Below, in pieces: positions 44,024 to 53,473 of a stretch of DNA of 64,000 nt. Made by a program: the position numbers and the translations under genes. The number at the start of each line of letters is the position of its first letter. Position 1 is the first letter of the stretch. Under the pieces are notes generated by a model. That model had not been told where the DNA came from. It saw nothing but the letters and a program-made list of their open reading frames with translations, and made no database searches. The stretch spans positions 4,209,471-4,273,470 of the forward strand of contig NZ_CP086111.1 of the NCBI RefSeq assembly GCF_016806835.2, in the 5' to 3' direction. Source of the stretch: Skermanella rosea. Its GTDB lineage: Bacteria; Pseudomonadota; Alphaproteobacteria; Azospirillales; Azospirillaceae.

Positions 44024-46891
44024 ATGGGTATCCGTACAGTCTTCAAGCTCGGCAATGTCTGGGACCAGGGTTTCGCGGCCGAGATCCTGGTGATCAACGA
44101 CGGCCCGGAGACCGTGACCGACTGGCGTCTGTCGTTCGCAGCGCCCTGGGTCATCCAGTCCTGGTGGAACGTCACCGCGCTGCCCTCGCCGACGGGGGTG
44201 ACCACCTTCGGCAATGTCGGCATGAACGGGACCCTGGCGCCCGGCCAGAGCGCCAATATCGGCTTCACGGCGCAGGGCACCCCGGCGGAGCCGGTGTTCC
44301 TGCCGTCCGCTCCCGGACAGGCCGACGCGATGCCATACCTGACGGTGACCGACGGCTTCGCGGTCGAGGGGGATGCCGGCACCGCGCCGCTGACGTTCGA
44401 CCTCAGCCTGTCGCAGGCGTCGGCGACGCCGGTCACGGTGCGTTGGGAGACGGCCGCCGGCGGCGCCACCGCCGGGGCCGATTACCGGACCGCCGGCGGC
44501 ACCGTGACCTTCGCCCCGGGCGAGACGAAGGCTGCCGTCCGGATCGATCTCACCGGCGACACCGCGGCCGAGCTGAACGAGACGCTGCGGCTGGTGGTCA
44601 AGTCGGCCGAGGGGGCCGTTCCGGTCCGCTGGCAGGCGACCGGAACGATCCATGACGACGACGGCCCGTCGCCCGCGGCGCCGGGCGTGGTCGCCGACGG
44701 CTTCCTGTCCACCCGCGGCAACGAGATCGTCGATGCCGCCGGCACGCCGGTCCGCCTGGCCGCCGTCAATTGGTTCGGCCTGGAGTCCCTGCGCGCCTCG
44801 CCGGACGGGCTGGATGTTCGGAACTGGCAGGACATGATGAAGCAGATGGCCGACGCGGGCTTCAACGCGATCCGCCTTCCCTTCTCGTCCGAACTGCTGG
44901 ACGGCAAGCCTCCGGAAAACATCAGCGGCACCCTCAACCCGGACCTGATCGGGCTCGACGGCCTCGGAATCATCGACAAGATCGTCGAGCATGCCGGGCG
45001 GATCGGGCTGCGCATCATCCTCGACCATCACCGCAGCGCCGCCGGCGACGGTCCGAACAAGAACGGCCTGTGGTACGAGGGCGCCCATACCGACCAGGAA
45101 TGGATCGACGACTGGGTGATGCTGGCCCAGCGCTACAAGGGCAACAGCACCGTGGTCGCCGCCGACCTGCACAACGAGCCGCACGGCCCGGCGACCTGGG
45201 GCGACGGCAATTCCGCCACCGACTGGGAAGCGGCGGCCGAGCGGGCCGGCGCGGCGATCCAGGCGGTCAATCCCGACTGGCTGATCCTGGTCGAGGGGAT
45301 CGAGAGCTACAAGGGAAGCTGGTACTGGTGGGGCGGCAACCTGCAGGGCGTCGCCGACGACCCGGTCGAACTGCCCGTCGCCGGCAAGCTCGTCTACTCC
45401 CCCCACGACTATCCCAACTCCGTCCATCCGCAGCCGTGGTTCCAGGGCGACGGCTACGCCGCGGATCTGCAGGACCTGTTCGACACCCAATGGGGCTTCA
45501 TCGCGCGGCAGAACATCGCCCCCGTGCTGCTGGGCGAGTTCGGCACCAAGCTGAACGACCCGAAGGACCTGGTCTGGCTGTCGAAGCTCACGGCGACACT
45601 GAACGGCGATCTGGACGGCGACGGCGCGACCGACGCCGGCCAGCCCACGTCCGGGCTGTCCTGGGCCTGGTGGTCTTGGAACCCGAACTCCACCGATACC
45701 GGCGGCATCCTGGACGCCGACTGGCGCACCGTCCTCCCGGAGAAGCTGGCGGCCATCGCCGCCCTCCGCGGCACCGCCTTCGCCGCCGACGACGGTGGCT
45801 CCTTCGGCGACGGCCCGGTCGGGCTGACACTTGCCGGAGGCGCCGGGGCCGACCTGCTGCGCGGCGGTGCCGGAAGCGACCTGATCCAGGGCGAGGGCGG
45901 CCACGACCGGATCTTCGGCGGTGACGGCGACGACCGCCTCTACGGCGGTACCGGCAACGACCGGCTGGAAGGCGGTGCCGGAAGCGACCTGATCGACGGC
46001 GGTCCGGGCATCGACACCGCCGTATGGACGGGTCCCCGCCGACAATACGCCGTGACCTTCGACACGGGCGGCGGAGCGGTGTCCGGGCCGGACGGTGCGG
46101 ACACCGTGCGCGGGGTTGAGCATCTGGTCTTCGCCGACGGCCGCTACGTGACCGATACCGGGGACACCGCGGCGCAGGTCCACCGGCTCTACGGCGCGGC
46201 CCTGGACCGCAGGCCGGACCCCGACGGCCTGCTCGCCTGGAAGGCGGCCCTGGACGCCGGAGCGCTGACGCTCGCCCGGGCGGCCGACGGTTTCATCGGG
46301 TCCGAGGAGTTCCGGTTCCACTATGGTCCGCTGGACGACCGGGGCTTCGTGGAACAGCTCTACCGCAACGTCCTCCATCGCGAGGGCGAGGAAACGGGCG
46401 TGTCCAACTGGGCCGGCGCGCTGGGCGCCGGCCTCACCCGGGCCGAAGCACTGGTCGGCTTCTCGGAATCGGGGGAGAACGTCCAGCGGACCGCTCCCGT
46501 CATCGAGCAGGGACTCTGGCTGCGCGACGATCACGCCGCGGCGGTGGCCCGTCTCTACGACAGCGCGTTCGACCGCCTTCCCGACGCCGGAGGGCTGGTC
46601 GCCTGGACGGCGGCGGTCAAGGCCGGCATGACGCTGCACGAGGCCGCCGGAGGGTTCATCGGCTCGAACGAGTTCCAGCAACGCTACGGCGCGGTGGACA
46701 ACGCGGGGTTCGTCGACCTCCTGTACCGCAACGTGCTGGACCGCCAGGGCGATCCGGACGGCCTGCGGAACTGGACCGGCGCCCTGGACGCCGGCATGAC
46801 CCGGACCGAGGCGCTGGTCGGTTTCTCCGAATCGGTCGAGCACAAGATGCAGCGGGCTCCGTACATCGACGACGGGATCTGGTTCGCCTGA
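44024..46891 (+). CDS. Secreted modular cellulase: CBM2 - Calx-beta - GH5 - RTX - DUF4214
   Basis: 955 residues. Order: CBM2-like domain (1-90, DWRLSFAAPWVIQSWWN), Calx-beta (105-215, GADYRTAGGTVTFAPGET), GH5 domain (220-580) with acid/base E385 (DLHNEPHG) and nucleophile E505 (LLGEFGTK), RTX repeats (605-665, GGDGDDRLYGGTGNDRLEGG) and DUF4214 repeats (680-955, VHRLYGAALDRRPDPDGL). No Sec signal peptide is seen; the RTX repeats imply type I secretion. It should cut beta-1,4-glucan outside the cell. A 12-bp palindrome (43946-43957) precedes it. No T1SS genes lie nearby. Confidence 0.9.
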   Translation: MGIRTVFKLGNVWDQGFAAEILVINDGPETVTDWRLSFAAPWVIQSWWNVTALPSPTGVTTFGNVGMNGTLAPGQSANIGFTAQGTPAEPVFLPSAPGQADAMPYLTVTDGFAVEGDAGTAPLTFDLSLSQASATPVTVRWETAAGGATAGADYRTAGGTVTFAPGETKAAVRIDLTGDTAAELNETLRLVVKSAEGAVPVRWQATGTIHDDDGPSPAAPGVVADGFLSTRGNEIVDAAGTPVRLAAVNWFGLESLRASPDGLDVRNWQDMMKQMADAGFNAIRLPFSSELLDGKPPENISGTLNPDLIGLDGLGIIDKIVEHAGRIGLRIILDHHRSAAGDGPNKNGLWYEGAHTDQEWIDDWVMLAQRYKGNSTVVAADLHNEPHGPATWGDGNSATDWEAAAERAGAAIQAVNPDWLILVEGIESYKGSWYWWGGNLQGVADDPVELPVAGKLVYSPHDYPNSVHPQPWFQGDGYAADLQDLFDTQWGFIARQNIAPVLLGEFGTKLNDPKDLVWLSKLTATLNGDLDGDGATDAGQPTSGLSWAWWSWNPNSTDTGGILDADWRTVLPEKLAAIAALRGTAFAADDGGSFGDGPVGLTLAGGAGADLLRGGAGSDLIQGEGGHDRIFGGDGDDRLYGGTGNDRLEGGAGSDLIDGGPGIDTAVWTGPRRQYAVTFDTGGGAVSGPDGADTVRGVEHLVFADGRYVTDTGDTAAQVHRLYGAALDRRPDPDGLLAWKAALDAGALTLARAADGFIGSEEFRFHYGPLDDRGFVEQLYRNVLHREGEETGVSNWAGALGAGLTRAEALVGFSESGENVQRTAPVIEQGLWLRDDHAAAVARLYDSAFDRLPDAGGLVAWTAAVKAGMTLHEAAGGFIGSNEFQQRYGAVDNAGFVDLLYRNVLDRQGDPDGLRNWTGALDAGMTRTEALVGFSESVEHKMQRAPYIDDGIWFA

Positions 46892-46930
46892 CTGGAATCA
46901 GTGTTGTCGCACAATGATTTAGAACAATTC

Positions 46931-47032
46931 GCCGTAGGTCGGCCTTCGCCCGCCAGGGCGAACGCCGACGCCCTGCATCAACGCTCCGGCCATGCTGTCG
47001 GCGTCGGCCTTCGGCCGAGGCCGACCTACGGC
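46931..47032 (+). repeat. 102-bp dispersed palindromic element, copy B
   Basis: Perfect 14-bp terminal inverted repeats: GCCGTAGGTCGGCC at 46931-46944 and GGCCGACCTACGGC at 47019-47032. Inner arms could form two hairpins. It aligns without gaps to the reverse complement of 31668-31769 (87 of 102 bases). It lies between the end of the cellulase gene and the end of glnE. It encodes no transposase, so it would need one in trans if it is a mobile element. Confidence 0.9.
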
Positions 47033-47107
47033 GACCCACTCACGACCACTGTGCCGGAACACTGGCGGGATACTGCCGGAAAGACGACCTCGCCAAGCGG
47101 CGTCGCG

Positions 47108-50098
47108 TCACCCCCGGTCGGCCAGCCGCGCCGCCGGCTCGTCCACCAGATCGACGAAATGGCGGTGCGCCCGGGCGGCGATGCCGCGGGCCTTGGCTTC
47201 GAGCGCGTCGAAGCCGAAGCCGGCGTCATCCGCGCTTTCCGGGAAGGCGGCGCGGATCAGGGCCTGGCGCAGGCCGGCGGGGGCTTTCTCGGCGACGAAC
47301 CGGCCCTCGGTGGTCAGGCGCAGGAAGCCCTGGACGCGGCGCCACAGGGACAGCGCCGCGCACAAATCGTCCGCGACCCTGCCATCCAGCACTCCGGCGC
47401 GGGCCGCGGCGCGCAGGGACGCCGCGGCGTCGCCGCTGAGGATTTCCGGGTGCTCCGAGGCGTGGCGGAGCATCAGGTACTGGGCGACGAACTCCACGTC
47501 GATGGTGCCGCCGCGGACATACTTGATGTCCCATATGTCCGTCGTGCCGAACTCCTTGTCGATCCGGGCGCGCATCTCCGACACGTCGCGCAGCAGCTTG
47601 TCGGGATCACGCGGGCGCGTCAGCACCGCGCGCACGGCGGCCTCCAGGCGCTCGACGAGGCCGGGCGGCCCATGGATCACCCGGGCGCGGGTCAGCGCCA
47701 TATGCTCCCAGGTCCAGGCGTCGTTCGCCTGGTAGCGGGAGAAGCTCTCCAGGCTGATCGCCAGGGGTCCGGCATTGCCGCTGGGGCGAAGCCGCATGTC
47801 AACCTCGTAGAGGCGGCCCTCGCCGGTCGGCGCCGTCACGGCGTTGATCATGCGCTGGGTCAGCCGGATGAAATACTCGTTCGGCGCCAGCGGCTTCTCG
47901 CCGTCGGACGTGCCCAGGTCCGGCGGCACGTCGTACACCATGATCAGGTCCAGGTCGGAGCGCAGGGTCATCTGGCGGCTGCCCAGCTTGCCCAGCGCCA
48001 GGATCGCCACCCCATGCCCGTCGAACCGGCCGTGGCGGCGGGCGAACTCCTCCGTCACGCGCGGCTCCAGGGCCGCCAGCCCGAGGTCGGCGACGTCGGA
48101 CAGGAAGGGTCCGCAGCGCTCGCCGTCGGTGATGTTGCGCAGGATATGGATGCCGGCCCAGACGATCTGGTCGTTGGTCCAGCGCCGGGTGATGTTCAGC
48201 ACATCCTCGAAATCGCGCGCCTGGCGCAGCAGCAGGCCGAGCTGCTCGGCCAGCGCATCGCGGGCCGGCAGCCCGTCGAAGAAGCCCGGCGTCAGGACCG
48301 CGTCGAGCCGGTTGGGGTTGCGGCTGAGCACTCCCGCGAGGCGCGGGGCGCTGCCCATGATCTCGGCCACCAGGTTCAGCAGGTTGGGGTTGCTGTAGAA
48401 CATCGAGAAGAGCTGCACGCCGGCCGGCAGTCTTGCCAGGAACTCGTCGAAGCGGTTGAACGCGTCGTCCGGGTTCGCCGTGTCGCCCAGCGCCCGCAGC
48501 AGGGTCGGCGCCAGTTCGGTCAGCAGTTCCCGCGACCGGGTGCTTCGCGTCGCGCGGTAACGGCCATGGTGCCAGGCCCGAACCGCGGCGGCGACGGCGG
48601 ACGGGTTGCCGAAGCCCATGGCGCGGAGCGTCGCCAGGGTGTCCGGATCGTCCTCGGTCCCGGTGAACACGAGGTTGCCCGCGCCGGCCAGGGGCGGCGC
48701 CTCCTCGAACAGGGCCGCGTAATGGTCCTCCACCAGGTCCAGCGTGCCGAGCAGGTCGGCGCGGAACGGCTCCGGCCCATCGTAGCCCATGAAGGCGGCC
48801 AGCGCCGCGATCCCGCCGTCGTCCGCCGGAAGCGTATGGGTCTGGCGGTCGTCCCTCATCTGGACTCGATGCTCGACCTTGCGCAGGAAGGCATAGGACC
48901 GGATCAGGTCGTCGGCGACCGAACGATCGATCCGTCCGGCCGCGACCAGCGCCAGCAGGCTCTCCACCGTGCCCGATGTCCGAAGGGTCGGGTCGCGGCC
49001 GCCGAAGATCAGCTGCTGGGTCTGGGCGAAGAACTCGATCTCCCGGATGCCGCCGCGGCCCAGCTTGACGTTGTGGCCGTTGACCGCGGTCGTCCGGTAG
49101 CCCCGGTGGGCGTTGATCTGGCGCTTGATCGAGTGGATGTCCTGGATCGCCGCGAAATCCAGGCTGCGGCGCCAGATGAAGGGGACCAGGAAGCGCAGGA
49201 AATGCGCCCCCGCCTCCAGGTCGCCGGCGACCGCGCGGGCCTTGATCATGGCCGCGCGCTCCCAGTTCTGGCCCAGGCTGCCGTAGTAGGATTCCGCCGC
49301 CGAGACCGAAACCGCCAGAGGCGTGGCGCCCGGATCCGGGCGCAAACGGAGATCCGTGCGGAAGACGTAGCCGTCCCGCGTACGTTCCTCCATAATGCGG
49401 ACAAGATCGCGGGCGAGACGTACGAAGGTCCGGGCCATGTTGTCCGGCTGGGTAGTCTGGACGACATGATCGTCATAGAGGACGATCAGATCGATATCAC
49501 TGGAATAATTGAGCTCTCGCGCCCCGAACTTGCCCATGGCCAGAACGATCAAACCGCTCCCGACCGACGGCCGCTCCGGTTCGGGAAGGATCAGCGCCCC
49601 GCCCGCCGCCGCTTTCGACAGCAGATGGTCGCAGGCCAGCCGGAGCGCGTCCTCCGCGAAGCTGCTGAGCGCCCCGGTCACGCGGGCAAGGTCCCAACCT
49701 CCGGCCATGTCGGCCAGCGCGGTGACCAGCGATACCCGGCGCTTGGCGACCCGCAGCCTCGCCATCAGGCGCGCCATGTCGCGTTCGCCGGCCAGTTCGG
49801 CGCCGACGGCTTCCAGTTCGGCCTCGAAACTGGCATCCCATCCCTCCGTCAGCATGCGCCGGGCGAAGGGCAGGTCCATCACCATGGCCTGGGTCAGGAA
49901 GGGGGAGTTTCCGAACACCGCCTCCAGCAGCCGGCGGCCGGCCGGGTCCTCGGCATATGCGCGGGCGAACGCGGCGGCCTCGGCGTCGGGGCAGCGGGCG
50001 GCCTGCTCAGCCCAGCGTTCCATCCCGAGGGAGGTCGCGTTGGGGTCGGCCGGCTTCGGCAGGGATGCTGGGTCGAAAAGGGCGTCGGCGGCTGTCAT
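47108..50098 (-). CDS. glnE: Glutamine synthetase adenylyltransferase/adenylyl-removing enzyme
   Basis: 996 residues from the ATG at 50098 (MTAADALFDPASLPKP). The frame stays open far upstream, but that part is antisense to the next gene. Two nucleotidyltransferase domains are present, each with G-x-G...D-x-D: MGKFGARELNYSSDIDLI in the N-terminal half (removes AMP) and LGKLGSRQMTLRSDLDLI in the C-terminal half (adds AMP). It adjusts glutamine synthetase activity to nitrogen supply with PII proteins. It is divergent from the AsmA-like gene. Confidence 0.96.
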   Translation of the reverse strand: MTAADALFDPASLPKPADPNATSLGMERWAEQAARCPDAEAAAFARAYAEDPAGRRLLEAVFGNSPFLTQAMVMDLPFARRMLTEGWDASFEAELEAVGAELAGERDMARLMARLRVAKRRVSLVTALADMAGGWDLARVTGALSSFAEDALRLACDHLLSKAAAGGALILPEPERPSVGSGLIVLAMGKFGARELNYSSDIDLIVLYDDHVVQTTQPDNMARTFVRLARDLVRIMEERTRDGYVFRTDLRLRPDPGATPLAVSVSAAESYYGSLGQNWERAAMIKARAVAGDLEAGAHFLRFLVPFIWRRSLDFAAIQDIHSIKRQINAHRGYRTTAVNGHNVKLGRGGIREIEFFAQTQQLIFGGRDPTLRTSGTVESLLALVAAGRIDRSVADDLIRSYAFLRKVEHRVQMRDDRQTHTLPADDGGIAALAAFMGYDGPEPFRADLLGTLDLVEDHYAALFEEAPPLAGAGNLVFTGTEDDPDTLATLRAMGFGNPSAVAAAVRAWHHGRYRATRSTRSRELLTELAPTLLRALGDTANPDDAFNRFDEFLARLPAGVQLFSMFYSNPNLLNLVAEIMGSAPRLAGVLSRNPNRLDAVLTPGFFDGLPARDALAEQLGLLLRQARDFEDVLNITRRWTNDQIVWAGIHILRNITDGERCGPFLSDVADLGLAALEPRVTEEFARRHGRFDGHGVAILALGKLGSRQMTLRSDLDLIMVYDVPPDLGTSDGEKPLAPNEYFIRLTQRMINAVTAPTGEGRLYEVDMRLRPSGNAGPLAISLESFSRYQANDAWTWEHMALTRARVIHGPPGLVERLEAAVRAVLTRPRDPDKLLRDVSEMRARIDKEFGTTDIWDIKYVRGGTIDVEFVAQYLMLRHASEHPEILSGDAAASLRAAARAGVLDGRVADDLCAALSLWRRVQGFLRLTTEGRFVAEKAPAGLRQALIRAAFPESADDAGFGFDALEAKARGIAARAHRHFVDLVDEPAARLADRG

Positions 50099-50245
50099 GG
50101 CGGCTGAACTGTTCGCTGCGGAGGTCCGGCGCGGGCCGGGGATGGGGTCGAGACTGCGCGCCGGAAGCGTGCGGGTCAACCGTGGCGCCGGGAACGGTGC
50201 CTGTATTTTCGCCAGGGGGACAGTCATCGGGATGGACGCGTCGAG

Positions 50246-53200
50246 GTGATCCGGAAGGCGGGACGATTTACCGGCCTCGTGCTGATCGAGGCCGTCAGCG
50301 CCGTCCTGATCGGGCTGACGGTCGTGGTGGCGCTGTTCCTGTGGCGTCTGTCCGGCGGTCCGATCCAGGTCGATTTCCTGACTCCGGTGATCGAGCAGAC
50401 GCTGAACGACTCCCGGATGGGCGTCCGGGTCGACATCGGCGAGACCGTGCTGAACTGGGGCGGCACGGGGACCGAGGACGGGGAACACGCGTTCGACTTC
50501 CAGGCATTCGACATCCGCGCCCGCGATGTCCGGATCTACGGCCCGACCGGCGCGCTGATCGCGGCGGTGCCGGCGCTGGGCATCAGCTTCGACATGCGCG
50601 AACTGGTGCAGGGCCATGTCCAGCCGACCGTGCTCCGGGTTTTCCAGCCGGACATCCAGCTCCAACGCGCGGCGGACGGGACGGTCGACGTCGACGTCCG
50701 CACCGGCGACCTGCCGGTCGAGCATGGCGAGGTCGACGTGGTCGAGGAGGTGCTGGACGCGCTGCAGCAGCCGCCCGGCACCAGGCCCGGCCCGCTGTCG
50801 CGCCTGTCCGAGGTGCGGATTTCCGGTGCGCGCCTGACCCTGGACGACCGGCTGCTCGGCCAGGTCTGGCAGGCGCCGCGGGGCGACGTCATCCTTCGGC
50901 GCGACGAGGCGGGCCTGGGCGGCGACGCCCGGCTCGACGTGGAGATGGGCAACCGCGTCGTCCGGCTGGATGCCCGGCTCCGGTTCCGCAGCGCCGACGG
51001 GATCACCGAGGTGACGGGACGGTTCGGCAACCTGTCGCCGGCCGACCTGGCCGACCGGGCGCCCGCGCTGGCGGCACTGTCGGGCGTCGCCATGGTGCTG
51101 GACGGCAAGGCAGAGCTTCGCCTCGACCGCGCCTTCATCCCGATGGAGGCGCAGGTCGACGTCTCCGGCCGCGACGGTACCCTCACCCTGCCCGACTTTT
51201 ATGCCGAACCGCTGAAACTGGCGGACGCGCGGCTGCGAGCCTCGTTCGACAGCCTGAAGCGCCGCGTCGTGGTGGACGAATTCACCGCGGCCCTCGGCCC
51301 GGATCGGAGCGGGCCGACCATCTCGCTGAACGCCGTCGCGGTCGATCTCGGCAACCGCAGGCTCGACGTGACCGGAACCGTCCAAGCCGCGGGCGTGCCG
51401 ATCGACGAACTGCGCCGGCTGTGGCCCCGGGGCGTCGCCGTCAACCCGCGCACCTGGATCACCGAGAACCTGTCGGCCGGGCGCGCCGAGCAGGCCCGAG
51501 CGACCGCCCATGCGGTGATCGACCTGGACGCGCCCGACATGTCCAAGCTGGAATCCCTGGACAGCGAGATTCGGGTCAAGGGCGTGCAGGTCCGCTATTT
51601 CAAGGAGCTGCCGCCGGTCACCGGGGTGGACGGGGTGGTCCGGATCTCCCCGAGCACCCTGACCGTGGACGCCGAGGGCGGGCAGCTCCGCGACATGGCC
51701 GTGGGAGCATCGAAGGTCGTGATCACCGGGCTGGACCGCAAGGACCAGGCGATCGACATCGCGACCCCGGTCTCCGGCCCGCTGCGGACCGCGCTGGAGG
51801 TGCTCAACCACAAGCCGCTCGGCTTCCCCGACAAGCTGGGGCTGAAGCCGTCGTCGGTCGGCGGATCGGCCAGCGCGCGGCTGACCTTCAAGTTCCCGTT
51901 GTTCAACCGCCTGACGGTGGACGACATCGTGTTCGGCGCGAAGGGCAAGCTGTCGGACGTGTCGGTCAGCGGCCTGCTGCCCCGCCTGCCGGTGACGAGG
52001 GCGGACGGCGAGCTGGCGCTCGACCCGCAGAAGCTCGTGATCACCGGCAAGGCGAGGGTCAACGGCATTCCGGCCGATTTCAGCTGGATGGAAAGCTTCT
52101 CGTCCAAGGCCGACGTCCTGACCCGGATCACCGCGCGCGGCGAGGTGGGCGACGCCGACCGCGAGCGGCTGGGCTTTCCCACCCGGCCCTACCTGACCGG
52201 GCCGGTCGGCCTGGACGCCGTCTATACCGTCGCGAAGCCGGGTCAGGGCAGGCTCGCGGCCAACCTGGACCTGCGGGATGCCGGCATGGCGGTCGAACTC
52301 CTGGACTGGGCCAAGCGGCCGGGAACGCCAGGCACCGCCCGCGCGACGCTGGAACTGGCCAAGGGCGACGCCGTCCGCCTTTCCGACATCGCCGTGGACA
52401 CGTCGGGGCTCAAGGCGACCGGTGCCGTGGACCTGGCGCCGGACGGCGCGGTCCGGGGCGTGACCATGGCCGGCCTGTCGCTTGGGGCGACGCGCCTTGC
52501 GGGCGACGCGGCGCCGATGGCGGGGGGCGGCTGGAAGGTGAACCTTTCCGGGCAGAGCCTGGACCTGCGCCCGCTCCACGGCGGGGAGAAGGGCAAGCCC
52601 GGGGACGGAGAGGACAAGGTTCCGCTCGAAGTGACGGCGGCACTGGGCCAGGTCGTCCTGGGCGAAGGGCGGAGCCTGCGCGAAGTCTCGGCGAATCTCC
52701 GGCGCGGCCAAGAGGGATGGACCGCGGCCCAGGTCAATGCCCGGGTCGGCCAGTCCGGTTCCCATCTGGTTCTCCAGTACGCGCCCGAGGCGGCTGGCCG
52801 CCGGCTGGTGCTGGAGACCGGCGACGCCGGCGCGATGCTGTACGCCCTGGACCTGTTCGACAATATCCGCGGCGGCAGCCTGACCATCGTCGGACACACA
52901 GACCCGTCCAAACCGGGCAGCCCGCTGGCCGGACGGATCGAGATGAACGATTATTCCATGGTCAACGCGCCGGTGCTGGCCCGGCTGCTCAACGCGGTGT
53001 CGCCCAGCGGCTTCGCCGAGCTCGTGGAGGGCCGCGGCCTGAACTTCGCCAAGCTGAACGGCGAGTTCAGCTGGGAGGAGCGGCAGGAGAAGGTGCGCTT
53101 CGACGACGTGCGCACCTCCGGATCGGCGCTGGGCCTGACCATGGAGGGAACCGTCGATGTCGGAGCCGAGCAGGCGGACCTTCAGGGCACCATCGTGCCG

Positions 53201-53446
53201 ATCTATGGCCTGAACCGCCTGTTGGGCTCCATCCCCGTGCTGGGCGATATCCTGACCGGCGGCGAGGGCCAGGGGATCTTCGCCGCCACTTACCAGATCC
53301 AGGGGCCGCTGAACGACCCATCGGTCCGCGTCAATCCGCTGGCCGTGCTGGCACCGGGGTTCCTGCGCAACTTGTTCTTCCTGGACCACGATGCCGGCTC
53401 GGACAAGAAGAGCCCGTGGGTCTACGAGTATCCCGAGAGCGACTGA
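50246..53446 (+). CDS. AsmA/YhdP-like protein with N-terminal anchor
   Basis: 1066 residues, GTG start at 50246; no in-frame ATG lies upstream. A single membrane anchor (about 12-34, IEAVSAVLIGLTVVVALFLW) is followed by a very long, beta-rich periplasmic part. The DUF3971-like middle and the AsmA-like C-terminus (QGTIVPIYGLNRLLGSIPVLGDIL) match YhdP/TamB-type proteins, which bridge the periplasm and carry phospholipids to the outer membrane. The closing GEGQGIFAATYQIQGPLNDP is typical of this group. The lipid role is inferred from the family. Confidence 0.85.
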   Translation: MIRKAGRFTGLVLIEAVSAVLIGLTVVVALFLWRLSGGPIQVDFLTPVIEQTLNDSRMGVRVDIGETVLNWGGTGTEDGEHAFDFQAFDIRARDVRIYGPTGALIAAVPALGISFDMRELVQGHVQPTVLRVFQPDIQLQRAADGTVDVDVRTGDLPVEHGEVDVVEEVLDALQQPPGTRPGPLSRLSEVRISGARLTLDDRLLGQVWQAPRGDVILRRDEAGLGGDARLDVEMGNRVVRLDARLRFRSADGITEVTGRFGNLSPADLADRAPALAALSGVAMVLDGKAELRLDRAFIPMEAQVDVSGRDGTLTLPDFYAEPLKLADARLRASFDSLKRRVVVDEFTAALGPDRSGPTISLNAVAVDLGNRRLDVTGTVQAAGVPIDELRRLWPRGVAVNPRTWITENLSAGRAEQARATAHAVIDLDAPDMSKLESLDSEIRVKGVQVRYFKELPPVTGVDGVVRISPSTLTVDAEGGQLRDMAVGASKVVITGLDRKDQAIDIATPVSGPLRTALEVLNHKPLGFPDKLGLKPSSVGGSASARLTFKFPLFNRLTVDDIVFGAKGKLSDVSVSGLLPRLPVTRADGELALDPQKLVITGKARVNGIPADFSWMESFSSKADVLTRITARGEVGDADRERLGFPTRPYLTGPVGLDAVYTVAKPGQGRLAANLDLRDAGMAVELLDWAKRPGTPGTARATLELAKGDAVRLSDIAVDTSGLKATGAVDLAPDGAVRGVTMAGLSLGATRLAGDAAPMAGGGWKVNLSGQSLDLRPLHGGEKGKPGDGEDKVPLEVTAALGQVVLGEGRSLREVSANLRRGQEGWTAAQVNARVGQSGSHLVLQYAPEAAGRRLVLETGDAGAMLYALDLFDNIRGGSLTIVGHTDPSKPGSPLAGRIEMNDYSMVNAPVLARLLNAVSPSGFAELVEGRGLNFAKLNGEFSWEERQEKVRFDDVRTSGSALGLTMEGTVDVGAEQADLQGTIVPIYGLNRLLGSIPVLGDILTGGEGQGIFAATYQIQGPLNDPSVRVNPLAVLAPGFLRNLFFLDHDAGSDKKSPWVYEYPESD

Positions 53447-53473
53447 ACCGGAGGGGAGGAGCGGACCGCCGGC

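Noticed and set aside
44009-46843. A 944-codon open frame antisense to the cellulase gene
   Set aside because: The sense frame has a continuous domain series; the antisense frame only mirrors its repeats.
50099-53389. Extension of the glnE frame over 1000 codons upstream of its ATG
   Set aside because: GlnE is complete from 50098 with normal length. The extension is antisense to the AsmA-like gene and lacks domains.
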